Assembly (NCBI GenBank): GCA_035653615.1
Contig: DASRBN010000027.1
Location: 62,001 to 126,000, forward strand
Length of the DNA: 64,000 bases
Source of the DNA: Ktedonobacteraceae bacterium
GTDB taxonomy: Bacteria; Chloroflexota; Ktedonobacteria; Ktedonobacterales; Ktedonobacteraceae
Direction: 5' to 3'
The translations under genes and the position numbers were made by a program. The first letter of the stretch is position 1. The number at the start of each line of letters is the position of its first letter. The notes beneath the pieces were generated by a model. That model had not been told where the DNA came from and did no database searches. It saw only the letters and a list, made by a program, of their open reading frames with translations. Below are positions 52,107 to 60,481 of this stretch, piece by piece.

Positions 52107-52605
52107 CAAGCAGCGAAAACGCGGCTGCGCAATCTGTTTCTGCTTCAGCAGGCTTCCATATCCGCGCAAGGCCTGGCGGCCATCTCGGCAAATACTGTGT
52201 GGGCCGTCGGCTCCTACTACAATACTCGCATACAGCAAACGCGGACCCTGATCGAGCATTGGGACGGCACGAGCTGGAGTATAGTTTCCAGTCCGAACGT
52301 GGGAAAAGGTGCCTCTCATGACAATTACCTGGTTGGAGTAGCAGCCGTCTCCGGCAACGCCAGTGACATCTGGTCCGTGGGAAAATACTACAATCCCGGT
52401 ACCCCGCATGGGTACCATACCCTGGTCGAACACTGGGACGGCAGCAGTTGGAGAGTGGTGAAGAGCCCGGACCCGGGAGGAATGGGAGGCAATCCTATCC
52501 TGTATGCAGTAGCGGCAGCCTCTTCGCACAACGTGCAGGGCCGTGGGCTACTACCAGACCGACGTCTTTATGCCAACTGTGACGCTTGCTGAAGCATATT
52601 GTTAG
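52107..52605 (+). pseudogene. Truncated, frameshifted EHWDGTSW-repeat protein
   Basis: In the frame of 52197, translation gives ISANTVWAVGSYYNT, TLIEHWDGTSWSIVSSPN, and then a second repeat TLVEHWDGSSWRVVKSPD, with a DIWSVGKYY link. A one-base insertion near 52540 shifts the final blade: the other frame continues WAVGYYQTDVFMPTVTLAE and stops at 52603-52605. Proteins with these WAVG...EHWDG blades are abundant in Ktedonobacteria-like genomes. The N-terminal part is lost at the junction with the GNAT remnant. Confidence 0.75.
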
Positions 52606-52647
52606 CAGGTGGGGTCCTGGTTCCTTTGACGCCGGGATAGGCAGTTT

Positions 52648-53808
52648 CTAGAAGAGGCTCAGTTGGGCTAGTGGCTTTCGTCCACTCAAGAGGATATAGG
52701 GAGATGCTTGCTGGGGCGCACGAATGCCAAGTTTCCCTAAGTCAGTAAGAGAGGTCAGCTTGCCCTGGCGACGCGCTTTGAGAATGGCATCGGCTCCAAC
52801 GGGGCCAATTCCTGGGATGCGCAGGAGTTCGTCCCGTCTTGCCGTCATTAGTTCAACAGGAGCTTCCCGTAGATAGCGTTCTGCCCATGCTCGCTTCGGA
52901 TCCATATCGAGCTGCATATTCCCATCCGGCAAAAATGGCAAATCTTCCACTTTCCAGCCATAATCGCGCAGCAAAAAGCTGGCCTGGTACAAACGGTGTT
53001 CACGCAGGGGATTTGTCGGGGGCAGGTTTTCAAATGGAGTTTGAATCACCGGACTGAAGCCCGAATAATAAGCCCGTGTCACATGATATTGCCGGTACAG
53101 GCGGTTGCTGAGCGAGAGCAATTCGTGATCTGTATCGCCGACCGCCCCCACTACAAACTGCGTCACGGTACCGGCCAGCTTTTCGTAAGGATGGGCGCGG
53201 CGTATCTGTTCAGCCAGTTGCAGCATACTGAGCAATTCACGCTGAAAATCTTTCTTTGGTGCCAGCGCGTCTAGACGTTCCTGCGTTGGGCCTTCCAGGT
53301 TGACCGAAACCCGGTCCGCCAGTTGCATCAAGCGGTACAGTTGATCGTATTCAATCCCTGGCATGACTTTGAGGTGTAAATAGCCCTGGTAATGGTAGCG
53401 CTTGCGCACGATCTCTGCCGTATCGATGATCTTATCCTGCGTCGTCACGCTGCCCCGGATGATACCTGATGAGAGGAACATTCCCTCGACCTGCCCCGCG
53501 CGTTGCAGTGTATCCAGACCCGCCGCCAGTTCATCCGGCGTGAAGGTAAGACGCTTCGCCTTACTGCGCCCGGCTCGAAAGGGGCAATAATTGCAATTTC
53601 TTTCGCAAGCCGTGGTTACCATTGTCTTGAGGATAGGCTTGCTCCCTTTAGGGGTAGACACATTCGTAATGCATTCTGCCAGGCTATGAGACTGGTAAGG
53701 CACGCGTTTCTGTTCCGCCTGTGGTTGGTCGCCAGCCGGTTCGTATTCTGTGGCATCGCCCATCAGTGCCAGCTTTGTCAGCGTATCAGGAAGCGTTTGC
53801 ACTAGCAT
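52648..53808 (-). CDS. Radical SAM protein with helix-hairpin-helix C-terminus
   Basis: 386 residues from ATG 53808. The [4Fe-4S]/SAM motif CERNCNYCPF (CX3CX2C) occurs near residue 78, followed by GGIG-like SSGIIRGSVTT and VNLEGPTQERLDAL in a TIM barrel. The C-terminus has a helix-hairpin-helix, RIPGIGPVGADAIL, for DNA binding, as in proteins annotated as putative DNA modification/repair radical SAM enzymes. There is no Shine-Dalgarno sequence; the promoter -10 box is only 6 bases away, so the mRNA is probably leaderless. A longer start at 54006 would cross the promoter and is rejected. Confidence 0.88.
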   Translation of the reverse strand: MLVQTLPDTLTKLALMGDATEYEPAGDQPQAEQKRVPYQSHSLAECITNVSTPKGSKPILKTMVTTACERNCNYCPFRAGRSKAKRLTFTPDELAAGLDTLQRAGQVEGMFLSSGIIRGSVTTQDKIIDTAEIVRKRYHYQGYLHLKVMPGIEYDQLYRLMQLADRVSVNLEGPTQERLDALAPKKDFQRELLSMLQLAEQIRRAHPYEKLAGTVTQFVVGAVGDTDHELLSLSNRLYRQYHVTRAYYSGFSPVIQTPFENLPPTNPLREHRLYQASFLLRDYGWKVEDLPFLPDGNMQLDMDPKRAWAERYLREAPVELMTARRDELLRIPGIGPVGADAILKARRQGKLTSLTDLGKLGIRAPQQASPYILLSGRKPLAQLSLF

Positions 53809-53814
53809 GGATAT

Positions 53815-53843
53815 AGTATAACGAACTTGTGTTCTATAGTCAA
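53815..53843 (-). promoter_or_regulatory. Promoter of the radical SAM gene, suggesting a leaderless transcript
   Basis: On the minus strand: TTGACT (53843-53838), a 17-base spacer, and TATACT (53820-53815), then ATATCC and the ATG at 53808. Transcription would begin at or next to the A of the start codon. Confidence 0.7.
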
Positions 53844-54169
53844 TAGGCGGCGCATAAAATTCCAGGCTTGCGTTCTGCGAAATATTTAACATATTGAAAC
53901 CAGGAAACGAGTACGACCATGTACTCTTTTGATAAGGAATGAAGGTCGTCTGATTGCTCAAACCCTCGACAGTAGGGGCGACCATGGCGGTCACCCTGGA
54001 GTTCAATCTTTACGAACACTTCTTCCTTCTCAGCCTTGCATTCGTCACATGCAAGAGTTCTCATAGAACGATGCGCGAACGAGCTGAAAAGCAGGTCATC
54101 CATCCTTCTCTTATTAGGAACAACATGAAATGGATATGACCTGACAACATGAAGAAAGGAGGTACATAC

Positions 54170-54601
54170 ATGGGTCGTTTTCTTAATGGCGTCTTCATCG
54201 GTATAGGAATAGGACTGCTGGTCGCACCGATGAAAGGTGAAGAGATGCGCCGTCTGCTGAGCGCACGCTACCAGGTGTTGCGTCGTAACCTGCCAGACAA
54301 TGAGCAACTGAAGCAGGTAGGACAACAGGTAGTGGCAACGACGACGCAGACGGCTGGCCAGTTAAAAGGCTACGCGCAGCAGGCGACATCACAGGTCAAG
54401 GCCACTGGCAGCAGCTTAGCTGACCTGGCCCAGCAAGCTGCCACCAACGTGAAGCAGACCGGGCAGGATGTTGCCAACGCTACCAAACAGGCCGCGACAT
54501 CTCTCATGCCAGGCGGGCAGCAGTCTACAACCACTGCTGAGGAAGAGCCTGAAAAAGAGATTGTCTTTATCGACGACATGGCTCTTGATGAGACGCCATA
54601 G
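54170..54601 (+). CDS. YtxH-like protein
   Basis: 143 residues from ATG 54170, with AAGGAGGT 8 bases upstream. An N-terminal Gly-rich hydrophobic helix (NGVFIGIGIGLLVAPMKGEEMRRLL) matches the YtxH domain, and the rest is a long coiled helix rich in Gln, Ala and Thr (TQTAGQLKGYAQQATSQVK). It ends with an acidic tail EEEPEKEIVFIDD. Family members are general stress or envelope proteins; function is unclear. It is the first gene of a likely stress operon with the membrane and DUF2382 genes that follow. Confidence 0.82.
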   Translation: MGRFLNGVFIGIGIGLLVAPMKGEEMRRLLSARYQVLRRNLPDNEQLKQVGQQVVATTTQTAGQLKGYAQQATSQVKATGSSLADLAQQAATNVKQTGQDVANATKQAATSLMPGGQQSTTTAEEEPEKEIVFIDDMALDETP

Positions 54602-54643
54602 GCCTGGTTTTGGAACGTTTCATCGAGCTAGAAGGAGGAGAAC

Positions 54644-55423
54644 ATGATTACGAATTGGGGCACAGCGATATTTAACGCGTTAAGTAACGCCGTCAACCTC
54701 ATCCTCACTTTCATCCCCAGGTTGATCGGGTTTCTGGTCATCCTGGTCGTTGGACTGATCATTGCCACATTGGTTAGCAAAGCGTTGACCTTCCTGTTGC
54801 GCAAGATCGGTTTTGACCGGCTCTCGGATCGCATTGGTCTGACGCGCTTCGAGCAGCGCATGGGTGTGCGGATGGATGCTGCCGGCATTTTAGGCAAGAT
54901 CGTGTACTGGTTCATCCTGCTGATCTTCCTGGTTCCTGCGGCGGATGCGCTCGGTCTTCCCACCGTGAGCAACATTTTGAACACCCTGGTGGCCTACATT
55001 CCGAATGTCTTTGTGGCCATTTTGGTGCTGTTCCTGGGCAGCCTGGCCGCCACCGTCGTGGCTGACCTGGTACGCGGAACGGTGGCTTCCGCCAACATTG
55101 GCAATCCCAACATCCTCGCGGGCATTGCGCGCTGGGCCATCATCGGCTTCGCCGCGCTTATCGCGCTGGAGCAGTTAAAGATTGCCCCGGCCCTCATCAA
55201 CGAACTGTTTGGTGCCATGGTAGCCGCGCTGGCGATTGCATTTGGCCTGGCCTTTGGACTGGGCGGACAGGATGCAGCCCGCCGCTGGCTCGCGCGCGGT
55301 GAAAGCACAGTGAGCAATGCTGCCGAGCAGATCGACCCGCAACAGGTCAAGGAGCAGGCACGTGCTGCCGCGCAGGTGCAGGAAGATCAGATGCGGCCAG
55401 GAGTCAGACGCGTTAGCCGGTGA
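54644..55423 (+). CDS. Conserved TM-helix (small-conductance channel-like) membrane protein
   Basis: 259 residues with about four to five membrane helices, including PRLIGFLVILVVGLIIATLV and IPNVFVAILVLFLGSLAATV, each followed by a repeated-type segment. It resembles the conserved TM helix repeat proteins related to mechanosensitive channels (CmpX-like), but no MscS beta domain follows. A long Gln/Ala-rich cytoplasmic tail ends the protein. AAGGAGGA precedes the ATG by 6 bases. It may help the cell with envelope tension or osmotic stress; a paralog with a complete MscS domain is at 59538. Confidence 0.84.
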   Translation: MITNWGTAIFNALSNAVNLILTFIPRLIGFLVILVVGLIIATLVSKALTFLLRKIGFDRLSDRIGLTRFEQRMGVRMDAAGILGKIVYWFILLIFLVPAADALGLPTVSNILNTLVAYIPNVFVAILVLFLGSLAATVVADLVRGTVASANIGNPNILAGIARWAIIGFAALIALEQLKIAPALINELFGAMVAALAIAFGLAFGLGGQDAARRWLARGESTVSNAAEQIDPQQVKEQARAAAQVQEDQMRPGVRRVSR

Positions 55424-55505
55424 GACGACACCTGGTGGCCTTGCTGCTTGCAGGTTGGAAGCACGAGGCAGGCTTGCCAAAACGTCTTCTGAAAGGAGCA
55501 TATGC

Positions 55506-56300
55506 GTGGCAACGACGGAACGTCCCATGGTGCTGGGCGTCTTTCGAGATCGCTCCCTGGCGCAACAGGCCATCGATGAACTCCGACACGCGGGTTTTCG
55601 AGACGATGAAATCTCGGTAAATGGGCATGCGGCCAGAGCTGGAGGTCTTATCGACCATCTAGCAAGCGCAATCACCGGGCATGAGGCGGCAAATGGGCAG
55701 CTTTCTGCTGAACTGGTAAGCAAGGGCGTGCCCGAAAATGAAGCGGACTACTATCAGCACGAGTTAGAGGCTGGCGCTACCGTGGTCGCGGTCGAGTCCT
55801 ATGGACACCAACAGCAAGCTCAGAACATCCTGCACCGCTTTGGCGCCTATGACAGCAGTTCTCTCCGCGAGGAGGGTGATCGCGTCATCCCGGTACGCCA
55901 GGAGGAACTGCAGGTTCATAAGCAGGCAGTGGTCACCGGTGAGATCATTGTTCGCAAAGAGGTCATCACCGAGGAAAAAACCATCACCGTGCCTGTGACC
56001 CGCGAGGAACTGGTCATTGAGCGCCGTCCTGTTCCTGGTCAGCCATCGGATCAACCGGTGTACCAGGGTGAAGAGATGCCTATCGAGGTTCTCAAGGATG
56101 GCGGAACGCTCAGGATTGTGCTGCGCGAGGAACAGGTACGCGTTGAAAAGCAGACTGTGGTGAAGGAAGAGGTCTTCATCAGCAAGCGACCGGTCCAGGA
56201 GCTTAAACGCGTCCAGGAAACACTGCGACGAGAGGAAGCGCATATCGAGCGGACCGGTCAGGTAAACATGCATGGGAATGATGTGGAGGATGTCTCATAG
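55506..56300 (+). CDS. YflT/DUF2382 stress protein, copy 1
   Basis: 264 residues from GTG 55506 (AAAGGAG 7 bases upstream; upstream frame overlaps the preceding gene and has no homology). N-terminal domain (about 1-115) resembles the general stress protein 17M/YflT type: MVLGVFRDRSLAQQAIDELR and NEADYYQHELEAGATVVAV. The C-terminal DUF2382 domain (about 125-250) has IPVRQEELQVHKQAVVTGEI, LVIERRPVPGQ and KQTVVKEEVFISKRPVQ. DUF2382 proteins (AvaK/YsnF-like) are thought to act in stress or DNA/photosystem-related binding; role unknown. A tandem paralog follows 125 bases later. Confidence 0.85.
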   Translation: MATTERPMVLGVFRDRSLAQQAIDELRHAGFRDDEISVNGHAARAGGLIDHLASAITGHEAANGQLSAELVSKGVPENEADYYQHELEAGATVVAVESYGHQQQAQNILHRFGAYDSSSLREEGDRVIPVRQEELQVHKQAVVTGEIIVRKEVITEEKTITVPVTREELVIERRPVPGQPSDQPVYQGEEMPIEVLKDGGTLRIVLREEQVRVEKQTVVKEEVFISKRPVQELKRVQETLRREEAHIERTGQVNMHGNDVEDVS

Positions 56301-56301
56301 T

Positions 56302-56330
56302 AAGGGCGCACCCTTGAGATCGCCCTTTTC
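56302..56330 (+). terminator. Hairpin after DUF2382 copy 1
   Basis: AAGGGCG (56302-56308) pairs with CGCCCTT (56321-56327), followed by TTC. The loop ACCCTTGAGAT also recurs in the repeat near 58318, so this may be a repeat copy that acts as a terminator. Confidence 0.55.
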
Positions 56331-56425
56331 TCCTGCCTTTCCCCACATCAGAGCTGAAGGCAGAGGGACTTCACTGTCTCCTGCCTTGCAAACGTAGTGA
56401 AACAACGACGAAAAGGAGCATACTG

Positions 56426-57211
56426 ATGACAACAATGAATCGTTCAACCGTGATGGGCGTCTTTGCAGATGACGCTCAGGCACAGCAGGCAATGAATGAT
56501 CTGCAGCAAGCTGGCTTTAGCTCGGATCAAATACGGTATTCGGTGCGTAGGGGCGGTAGTGGGATCACCGACTCGCTTGAGAATCTGGGCTTACCAGAGC
56601 AGGAAGCGACCTTCTATAACCAGGAGTTTGAGGCCGGGCGCACAGTGGTGATGGTCATGACGAATGATCGCCAGCAAGAAGCATATGATATTCTACGCCG
56701 CTATGGAGGGTATGACTTTAACGGCCAGGCTGCCCAGGCTGGTGGGTATGCTTCCACTCCAGCGAGTACGCAGACGGCGGACTACACTTCCACTGCAACA
56801 GGGACAGAGGTAGAGGATGCGCAGCGGCTCAAACTGCGTGAGGAGCAACTGCAGGTCCAGAAACAGCCGGTGGAAACCGGTGAGGTACGCCTGCGCAAAG
56901 ACGTGGTGGAGGAGCAAAAGAGCATCGATGTGCCCGTTACCCACGAGGAAGTCTACATCGAGCGGCGACCCGGCTCTGGGCAGCCCTCTGATGCGCCGAT
57001 TGGCGAGAGTGAGACCTATCGCATTCCGGTCCGTGAGGAACAGGTGACGACTTCCAAGCAGACCGTCGAGACGGGCGAGGTTGCTATTGGCAAGCAACCA
57101 GTCCAGGAGACACAGACGGTCTCTGATACAGTCCGCCGCGAAGAGGCACACATCGAGCAGGAGGGCGATGTCGATGTGCAGGGCACAGATGGGGAGTCCA
57201 TCTCAGGCTAA
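56426..57211 (+). CDS. YflT/DUF2382 stress protein, copy 2
   Basis: 261 residues, same two-domain layout as copy 1: STVMGVFADDAQAQQAMNDL, then a Gln/Ala/Thr linker, then the DUF2382 repeat with REEQLQVQKQPVETGEVRLR, VPVTHEEVYIERRPGSGQPS and a shorter tail. It lacks the upstream hydrophobic part. AAGGAG lies 8 bases before the ATG. The tandem pair probably arose by gene duplication and diverged in the linker. Cytoplasmic; function unknown, stress-related by family. Confidence 0.85.
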   Translation: MTTMNRSTVMGVFADDAQAQQAMNDLQQAGFSSDQIRYSVRRGGSGITDSLENLGLPEQEATFYNQEFEAGRTVVMVMTNDRQQEAYDILRRYGGYDFNGQAAQAGGYASTPASTQTADYTSTATGTEVEDAQRLKLREEQLQVQKQPVETGEVRLRKDVVEEQKSIDVPVTHEEVYIERRPGSGQPSDAPIGESETYRIPVREEQVTTSKQTVETGEVAIGKQPVQETQTVSDTVRREEAHIEQEGDVDVQGTDGESISG

Positions 57212-57276
57212 CTCTCCCAAGTAGGAGAAACCTCTGGGGAAGGCTTAGTGGCCTCTCGCCTCTTCTGCTGTACAGA

Positions 57277-57307
57277 ACAGGGAAGGATAAATTGCATCCT
57301 TCCCTGT
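57277..57307 (+). terminator. 12-base perfect stem-loop
   Basis: ACAGGGAAGGAT (57277-57288), loop AAATTGC, ATCCTTCCCTGT (57296-57307). It lies 65 bases after the second DUF2382 stop. No T-run follows, so the termination role is inferred. The rest of the gap to 57632 shows no gene or repeat that I can support. Confidence 0.55.
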
Positions 57308-57632
57308 CCATTATCGCGCTATTTCAAGCGTGACTGCCTTCGCCAGCACATCTTCACCACTCATCTCCGTAGCTGGTAGTAGCCTCTCCAACCTGTCATG
57401 AATCATTCTCCATATCCATATCCTCTATCAAGTGTGGCGCTTTCTTTCAAGCGGTGATTACGTTCCTATTGCCCCTCGCCGCTGCCATCTCCAGACCGGT
57501 CCGCACCAGCGTCACAATAGCAGGCGATACAGAGGACATATCGAGTGACTTTTTCAAAAAAAAGCCGTCTAATCGGAATATCCTACCCTTTCCACAAGAA
57601 GAATGAGTCATGGAAAAAGATAGGAGACACAG

Positions 57633-57995
57633 GTGGCCCTAAGCAAAGGAGAGTACCTGTTCAGCATGAGTTGTATTGACATTGACTATCAATGGTCGGA
57701 GATGAAAAGGATGGTTATGGTTCCCCAGAAGTCTAACACTGTGACATCACGCCAGGTTGAGGTGCTGGTAGTGGTGTCACGTTCTACCTCCTGTTCTATA
57801 GGAATGATTGCATCTGCCTTTGGTGTGAGTTATGCTGCCGCATCAAAAATGATTAATCGCCTGGAAGAGAAAGGCTTAGTGACCCGTTCTCTTCATGAGA
57901 TGGATAGACGCTCTACCGTTATACGGATTACAGGGAAAGGTACTCAGATCTTGCGCCTTTTTGATGTCCGTATCGATAAGGAAAAAAGTGAGTAG
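57633..57995 (+). CDS. MarR-type transcriptional regulator
   Basis: 120 residues. A winged helix-turn-helix is visible at about 45-100: SRQVEVLVVVSRSTSCSIGM, AFGVSYAAASKMINRLEEKG, and the wing LVTRSLHEMDRRSTVIRITGKG (key DRRS as in MarR family members). The N-terminal 35 residues have no clear family match. GTG 57633 is chosen because GGAG lies 7 bases upstream; ATG 57666 is a second choice. MarR proteins repress nearby genes and respond to small ligands. No palindrome is obvious in front of it. Confidence 0.78.
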   Translation: MALSKGEYLFSMSCIDIDYQWSEMKRMVMVPQKSNTVTSRQVEVLVVVSRSTSCSIGMIASAFGVSYAAASKMINRLEEKGLVTRSLHEMDRRSTVIRITGKGTQILRLFDVRIDKEKSE

Positions 57996-58007
57996 AAAAG
58001 ATATATT

Positions 58008-58292
58008 ATGGAACAGAAACAGAACATTCTGACATCAGCTCAGCAAACGTATCTTCCTGCCATACGCGATGCTTCTCCAGTATTTGAGCATTCGCTGCGC
58101 AGGATTCCTATCGTTGCGATAGACGCACCTGACATTGTATGCGGAGTAGCATACCGCATAGGAAGCACAGGAAAGAGCGGCAACGATCTGGCAATGTACC
58201 GCTTGAAGCTGAAGACGAGTTTTAGTAGCTTGAAGACAGCAACCCTTCCTGGCTTCTTCGTCATCGAGAATGGTATTTTTGTCGAGTTATGA
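58008..58292 (+). CDS. Small protein, unknown
   Basis: 94 residues, 12 bases after the MarR stop and in the same direction, so possibly cotranscribed. It has no recognised domain; GFFVIENGIFVEL ends it. No ribosome binding site is visible. A TAGGGGCG-type repeat (58318-58350) lies directly after the stop. Its reality rests on position and an uninterrupted frame only. Confidence 0.38.
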   Translation: MEQKQNILTSAQQTYLPAIRDASPVFEHSLRRIPIVAIDAPDIVCGVAYRIGSTGKSGNDLAMYRLKLKTSFSSLKTATLPGFFVIENGIFVEL

Positions 58293-58458
58293 AAGGTGTT
58301 TCCGGGGGGGCAGGTAGGGGCGTACCCTTGAGGTCGCCCGCCTGCCGCCCGTCTAGACAAGCCATATAACTAAGCGTATAATACTCCCGGTCATGGTTGC
58401 TCGTAAGCTCAGGCGTGTCGTGTCATTTCTGTCTCATTGTAAGGAAGTAGTTCACAGT

Positions 58459-59112
58459 ATGGCGGCACTCACGGATGAAGACCTGGTAGCGCGTTGCAAA
58501 TCTGAGTTGCCTCGGAATACTCGCAGTTATGAGATCCTGGTGCAACGGCATATGAACCGCGTCTATAGCCAGATTTACCAACTGGTTTCTAACAAGGAAG
58601 AGGCCGAGGACATCACTCAGGAAGTCTTCGTCAAGGTCTACCATGGCTTGCACAAATTCGAACAGCAGGCATCGTTTTCAAGCTGGTTGTACCGCATTAC
58701 CGCCAACACCACCATAGATGCGCTCGATAAAATCAAGCGTCGTCCTAAAACTATCCGTCCTGGAAATAACCGCAATGGGAGCGAACATGACGAAGATAAT
58801 GACCCCCTGGCATCTCAAGCCACGCCCATAGCAGGTCCTGAGGAGAGCGTCATGCGGGCGGAACTCAGAGAATGCATCAGGAATGTGCTTCAAAAGCTTG
58901 ATCGTGACCAGGCGCGTCTCCTGGTGATGCGTGATCTCAATGATGTCAGCTATGATGAGATTGCAAAAGCGCTTCAGGCAAGCCTGAGCGCCGTCAAGAT
59001 GCGCATTCACCGCGCGCGCCTGGCCTTCCAGGAAGCTTTCAACCAGCTCTGCGGCAGATATCTGAATTTCACCGTTCCCTCTCGCCTTAGTCCTAAGGAA
59101 AAAGCCAGATAA
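58459..59112 (+). CDS. RNA polymerase ECF-type sigma factor
   Basis: About 217 residues from ATG 58459; an ATG at 58393 would add 22 residues without similarity. Region 2 is DITQEVFVKVYHGLHKFEQQ, ASFSSWLYRITANTTIDALDKIKRR, and region 4 is LLVMRDLNDVSYDEIAKALQ, then SLSAVKMRIHRARLAFQEAF. It directs RNA polymerase to stress promoters. The anti-sigma gene follows after 14 bases and the mechanosensitive channel after that, so the channel probably belongs to the same regulon. No -35/-10 for self-activation was identified. Confidence 0.9.
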   Translation: MAALTDEDLVARCKSELPRNTRSYEILVQRHMNRVYSQIYQLVSNKEEAEDITQEVFVKVYHGLHKFEQQASFSSWLYRITANTTIDALDKIKRRPKTIRPGNNRNGSEHDEDNDPLASQATPIAGPEESVMRAELRECIRNVLQKLDRDQARLLVMRDLNDVSYDEIAKALQASLSAVKMRIHRARLAFQEAFNQLCGRYLNFTVPSRLSPKEKAR

Positions 59113-59126
59113 AAAGGAGTGAAACC

Positions 59127-59495
59127 ATGAACTGTGAAGAGTTAACTCAGTTATTACCGGATTTAGTTGACGGTACGCTTCCAGACGATCTGCGGGCCGA
59201 GGCCGAAGCCGCTCTATCTCAATGCCCAGACTGCCAGCGCGAGCTAGAAGCTGCTCGCCAGATTCGAACGTTATTTGCCGCGCTTCAAGCTGAAAATGTT
59301 CAACTTCATGTACCGGCCGGGTTTGAGGTCAGGCTACTGGCGCGCATCCACAGGCAACACAGCGGATTAGAATTGCTGGATTTGTCATCAAAAACCTTTG
59401 CCATGTGGGTGATAGAACTCATCAATCTGATAGGCGGTCTCGTTGCCCCGCCTTCTGTGCCAGGAGCAACCCGCTCTCAGGCGACTGGAGCCTGA
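59127..59495 (+). CDS. Zinc-finger-like anti-sigma factor
   Basis: 122 residues. The N-terminal ZAS-like domain has MNCEELTQLLPDLVDGTLPD and CPDCQRELEAARQIRTLFAA. The usual motif is HxxxCxxC; here the His position is Ala (AALSQCPDC), so one zinc ligand is missing and the finger may be non-canonical. A helix with hydrophobic residues near 90-105 (MWVIELINLIGGLV) could be a short membrane segment. AAGGAG lies 8 bases before the ATG. It binds and inhibits the upstream sigma factor, by family role. Confidence 0.82.
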   Translation: MNCEELTQLLPDLVDGTLPDDLRAEAEAALSQCPDCQRELEAARQIRTLFAALQAENVQLHVPAGFEVRLLARIHRQHSGLELLDLSSKTFAMWVIELINLIGGLVAPPSVPGATRSQATGA

Positions 59496-59537
59496 GAGCG
59501 CAATTATTTCCAAATTTGGAAAGGGGAAGGACCTGCA

Positions 59538-60428
59538 ATGGATTTTCAGCCACTTGTCAACTCACTTACCCAAACCTTTCTCGAAATCATTAATTTTATT
59601 CCACGCCTCATTAATGGCTTAATTATTCTCATTATTGGCTACCTGATAAGCTGGCTGGTGCGCTGGATTGTACGCTTTATCCTCCGGCACATCGGCTTTG
59701 AGCAAGTAGCCGAACGTACTGGCATCCACAACACGATGAGAGGAATGCGAGTAAACACAGGCTTGCCCGAAATAATAGCTCAAATCGTCTTCTATTTCCT
59801 GCTGCTGAGTTTTGCGGCATCGGCGCTACGCTTGATGGCGTTTACCGCGGTGGCCGACTTGCTGGACAATGTACTTAGCTTCTTACCGAGGGCCATCGGC
59901 GCAGCCCTGCTGATCATTTTTGGCTCAATGCTTGCGCGCTTCCTGGGCAATACCATCATGACCATAGCTGATAATGTGAATATCACATATGGCAGAGTGC
60001 TGGGCAGAATTATCGAATATATGGTGGTGGCATTTGTGATCGTGCTGGCAGTTTCAACGCTCGGAGTAGATACCACCATTCTCACCACCAGCCTCACCAT
60101 CATCATCGCCTCAGCGGGCCTGGCAGTGGCTCTCACCTTTGCATTGGGATCGCGCGAGTCAGCTCGCAACGTCATAGCCGGTTATTATGTAAGGCAAAAC
60201 TTTCAACCCGGCCAGCAGCTTACACTCGGTGATTATAGCGGTACGGTTCGCACGACTTCTGGCGCCTACACAGTCCTTGAGGTAACTGGCGAAGAGGGCC
60301 AGCTCAGAACAATTTCGCTGCCCAACTCTCTACTGCTGCAAAGTGCGGTTGCGGGCCAGGAAACCAGTTCTGAGGCCACGAACCAGGCGAATGACAAAAC
60401 TGAGGGGTCAGATAATCCAACTGAGTAG
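59538..60428 (+). CDS. Small-conductance mechanosensitive channel (MscS) family protein
   Basis: 296 residues with an N-terminal conserved TM helix, PRLINGLIILIIGYLISWLV, about five helices in all, and a C-terminal MscS-type beta domain (about 215-275: VIAGYYVRQNFQPGQQLTLG, YSGTVRTTSGAYTVLEVTG). Channels of this family open under membrane tension and release ions. It is a paralog of the gene at 54644, which lacks the beta domain. Sigma and anti-sigma genes lie upstream. Its last two codons and stop overlap the left copy of the tRNA-Leu attachment repeat. Confidence 0.88.
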   Translation: MDFQPLVNSLTQTFLEIINFIPRLINGLIILIIGYLISWLVRWIVRFILRHIGFEQVAERTGIHNTMRGMRVNTGLPEIIAQIVFYFLLLSFAASALRLMAFTAVADLLDNVLSFLPRAIGAALLIIFGSMLARFLGNTIMTIADNVNITYGRVLGRIIEYMVVAFVIVLAVSTLGVDTTILTTSLTIIIASAGLAVALTFALGSRESARNVIAGYYVRQNFQPGQQLTLGDYSGTVRTTSGAYTVLEVTGEEGQLRTISLPNSLLLQSAVAGQETSSEATNQANDKTEGSDNPTE

Positions 60429-60479
60429 GGCGGGAGGGAATCGAACCCTCACGGACTCACCGTCCCGGAGATTTTAAGT
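60421..60479. repeat. Left attachment-site repeat (partial tRNA-Leu copy)
   Basis: 59 bases identical to 62644-62702; 60426-60479 is a copy of the 3' part of the tRNA-Leu gene. It starts CTGAGTAGGGCGGGAGGGAA. It is the displaced original 3' end of the tRNA, as expected after tyrosine-recombinase integration. Confidence 0.9.
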
Positions 60480-60481
60480 TC

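Noticed and set aside
53809-54006. Longer start for the radical SAM protein
   Set aside because: It would cross a near-consensus promoter, and the added residues show no conservation pattern.
55317-55505. 63-residue N-terminal extension of DUF2382 copy 1
   Set aside because: It lies in the preceding gene in another frame; GTG 55506 has AAAGGAG and matches copy 2.
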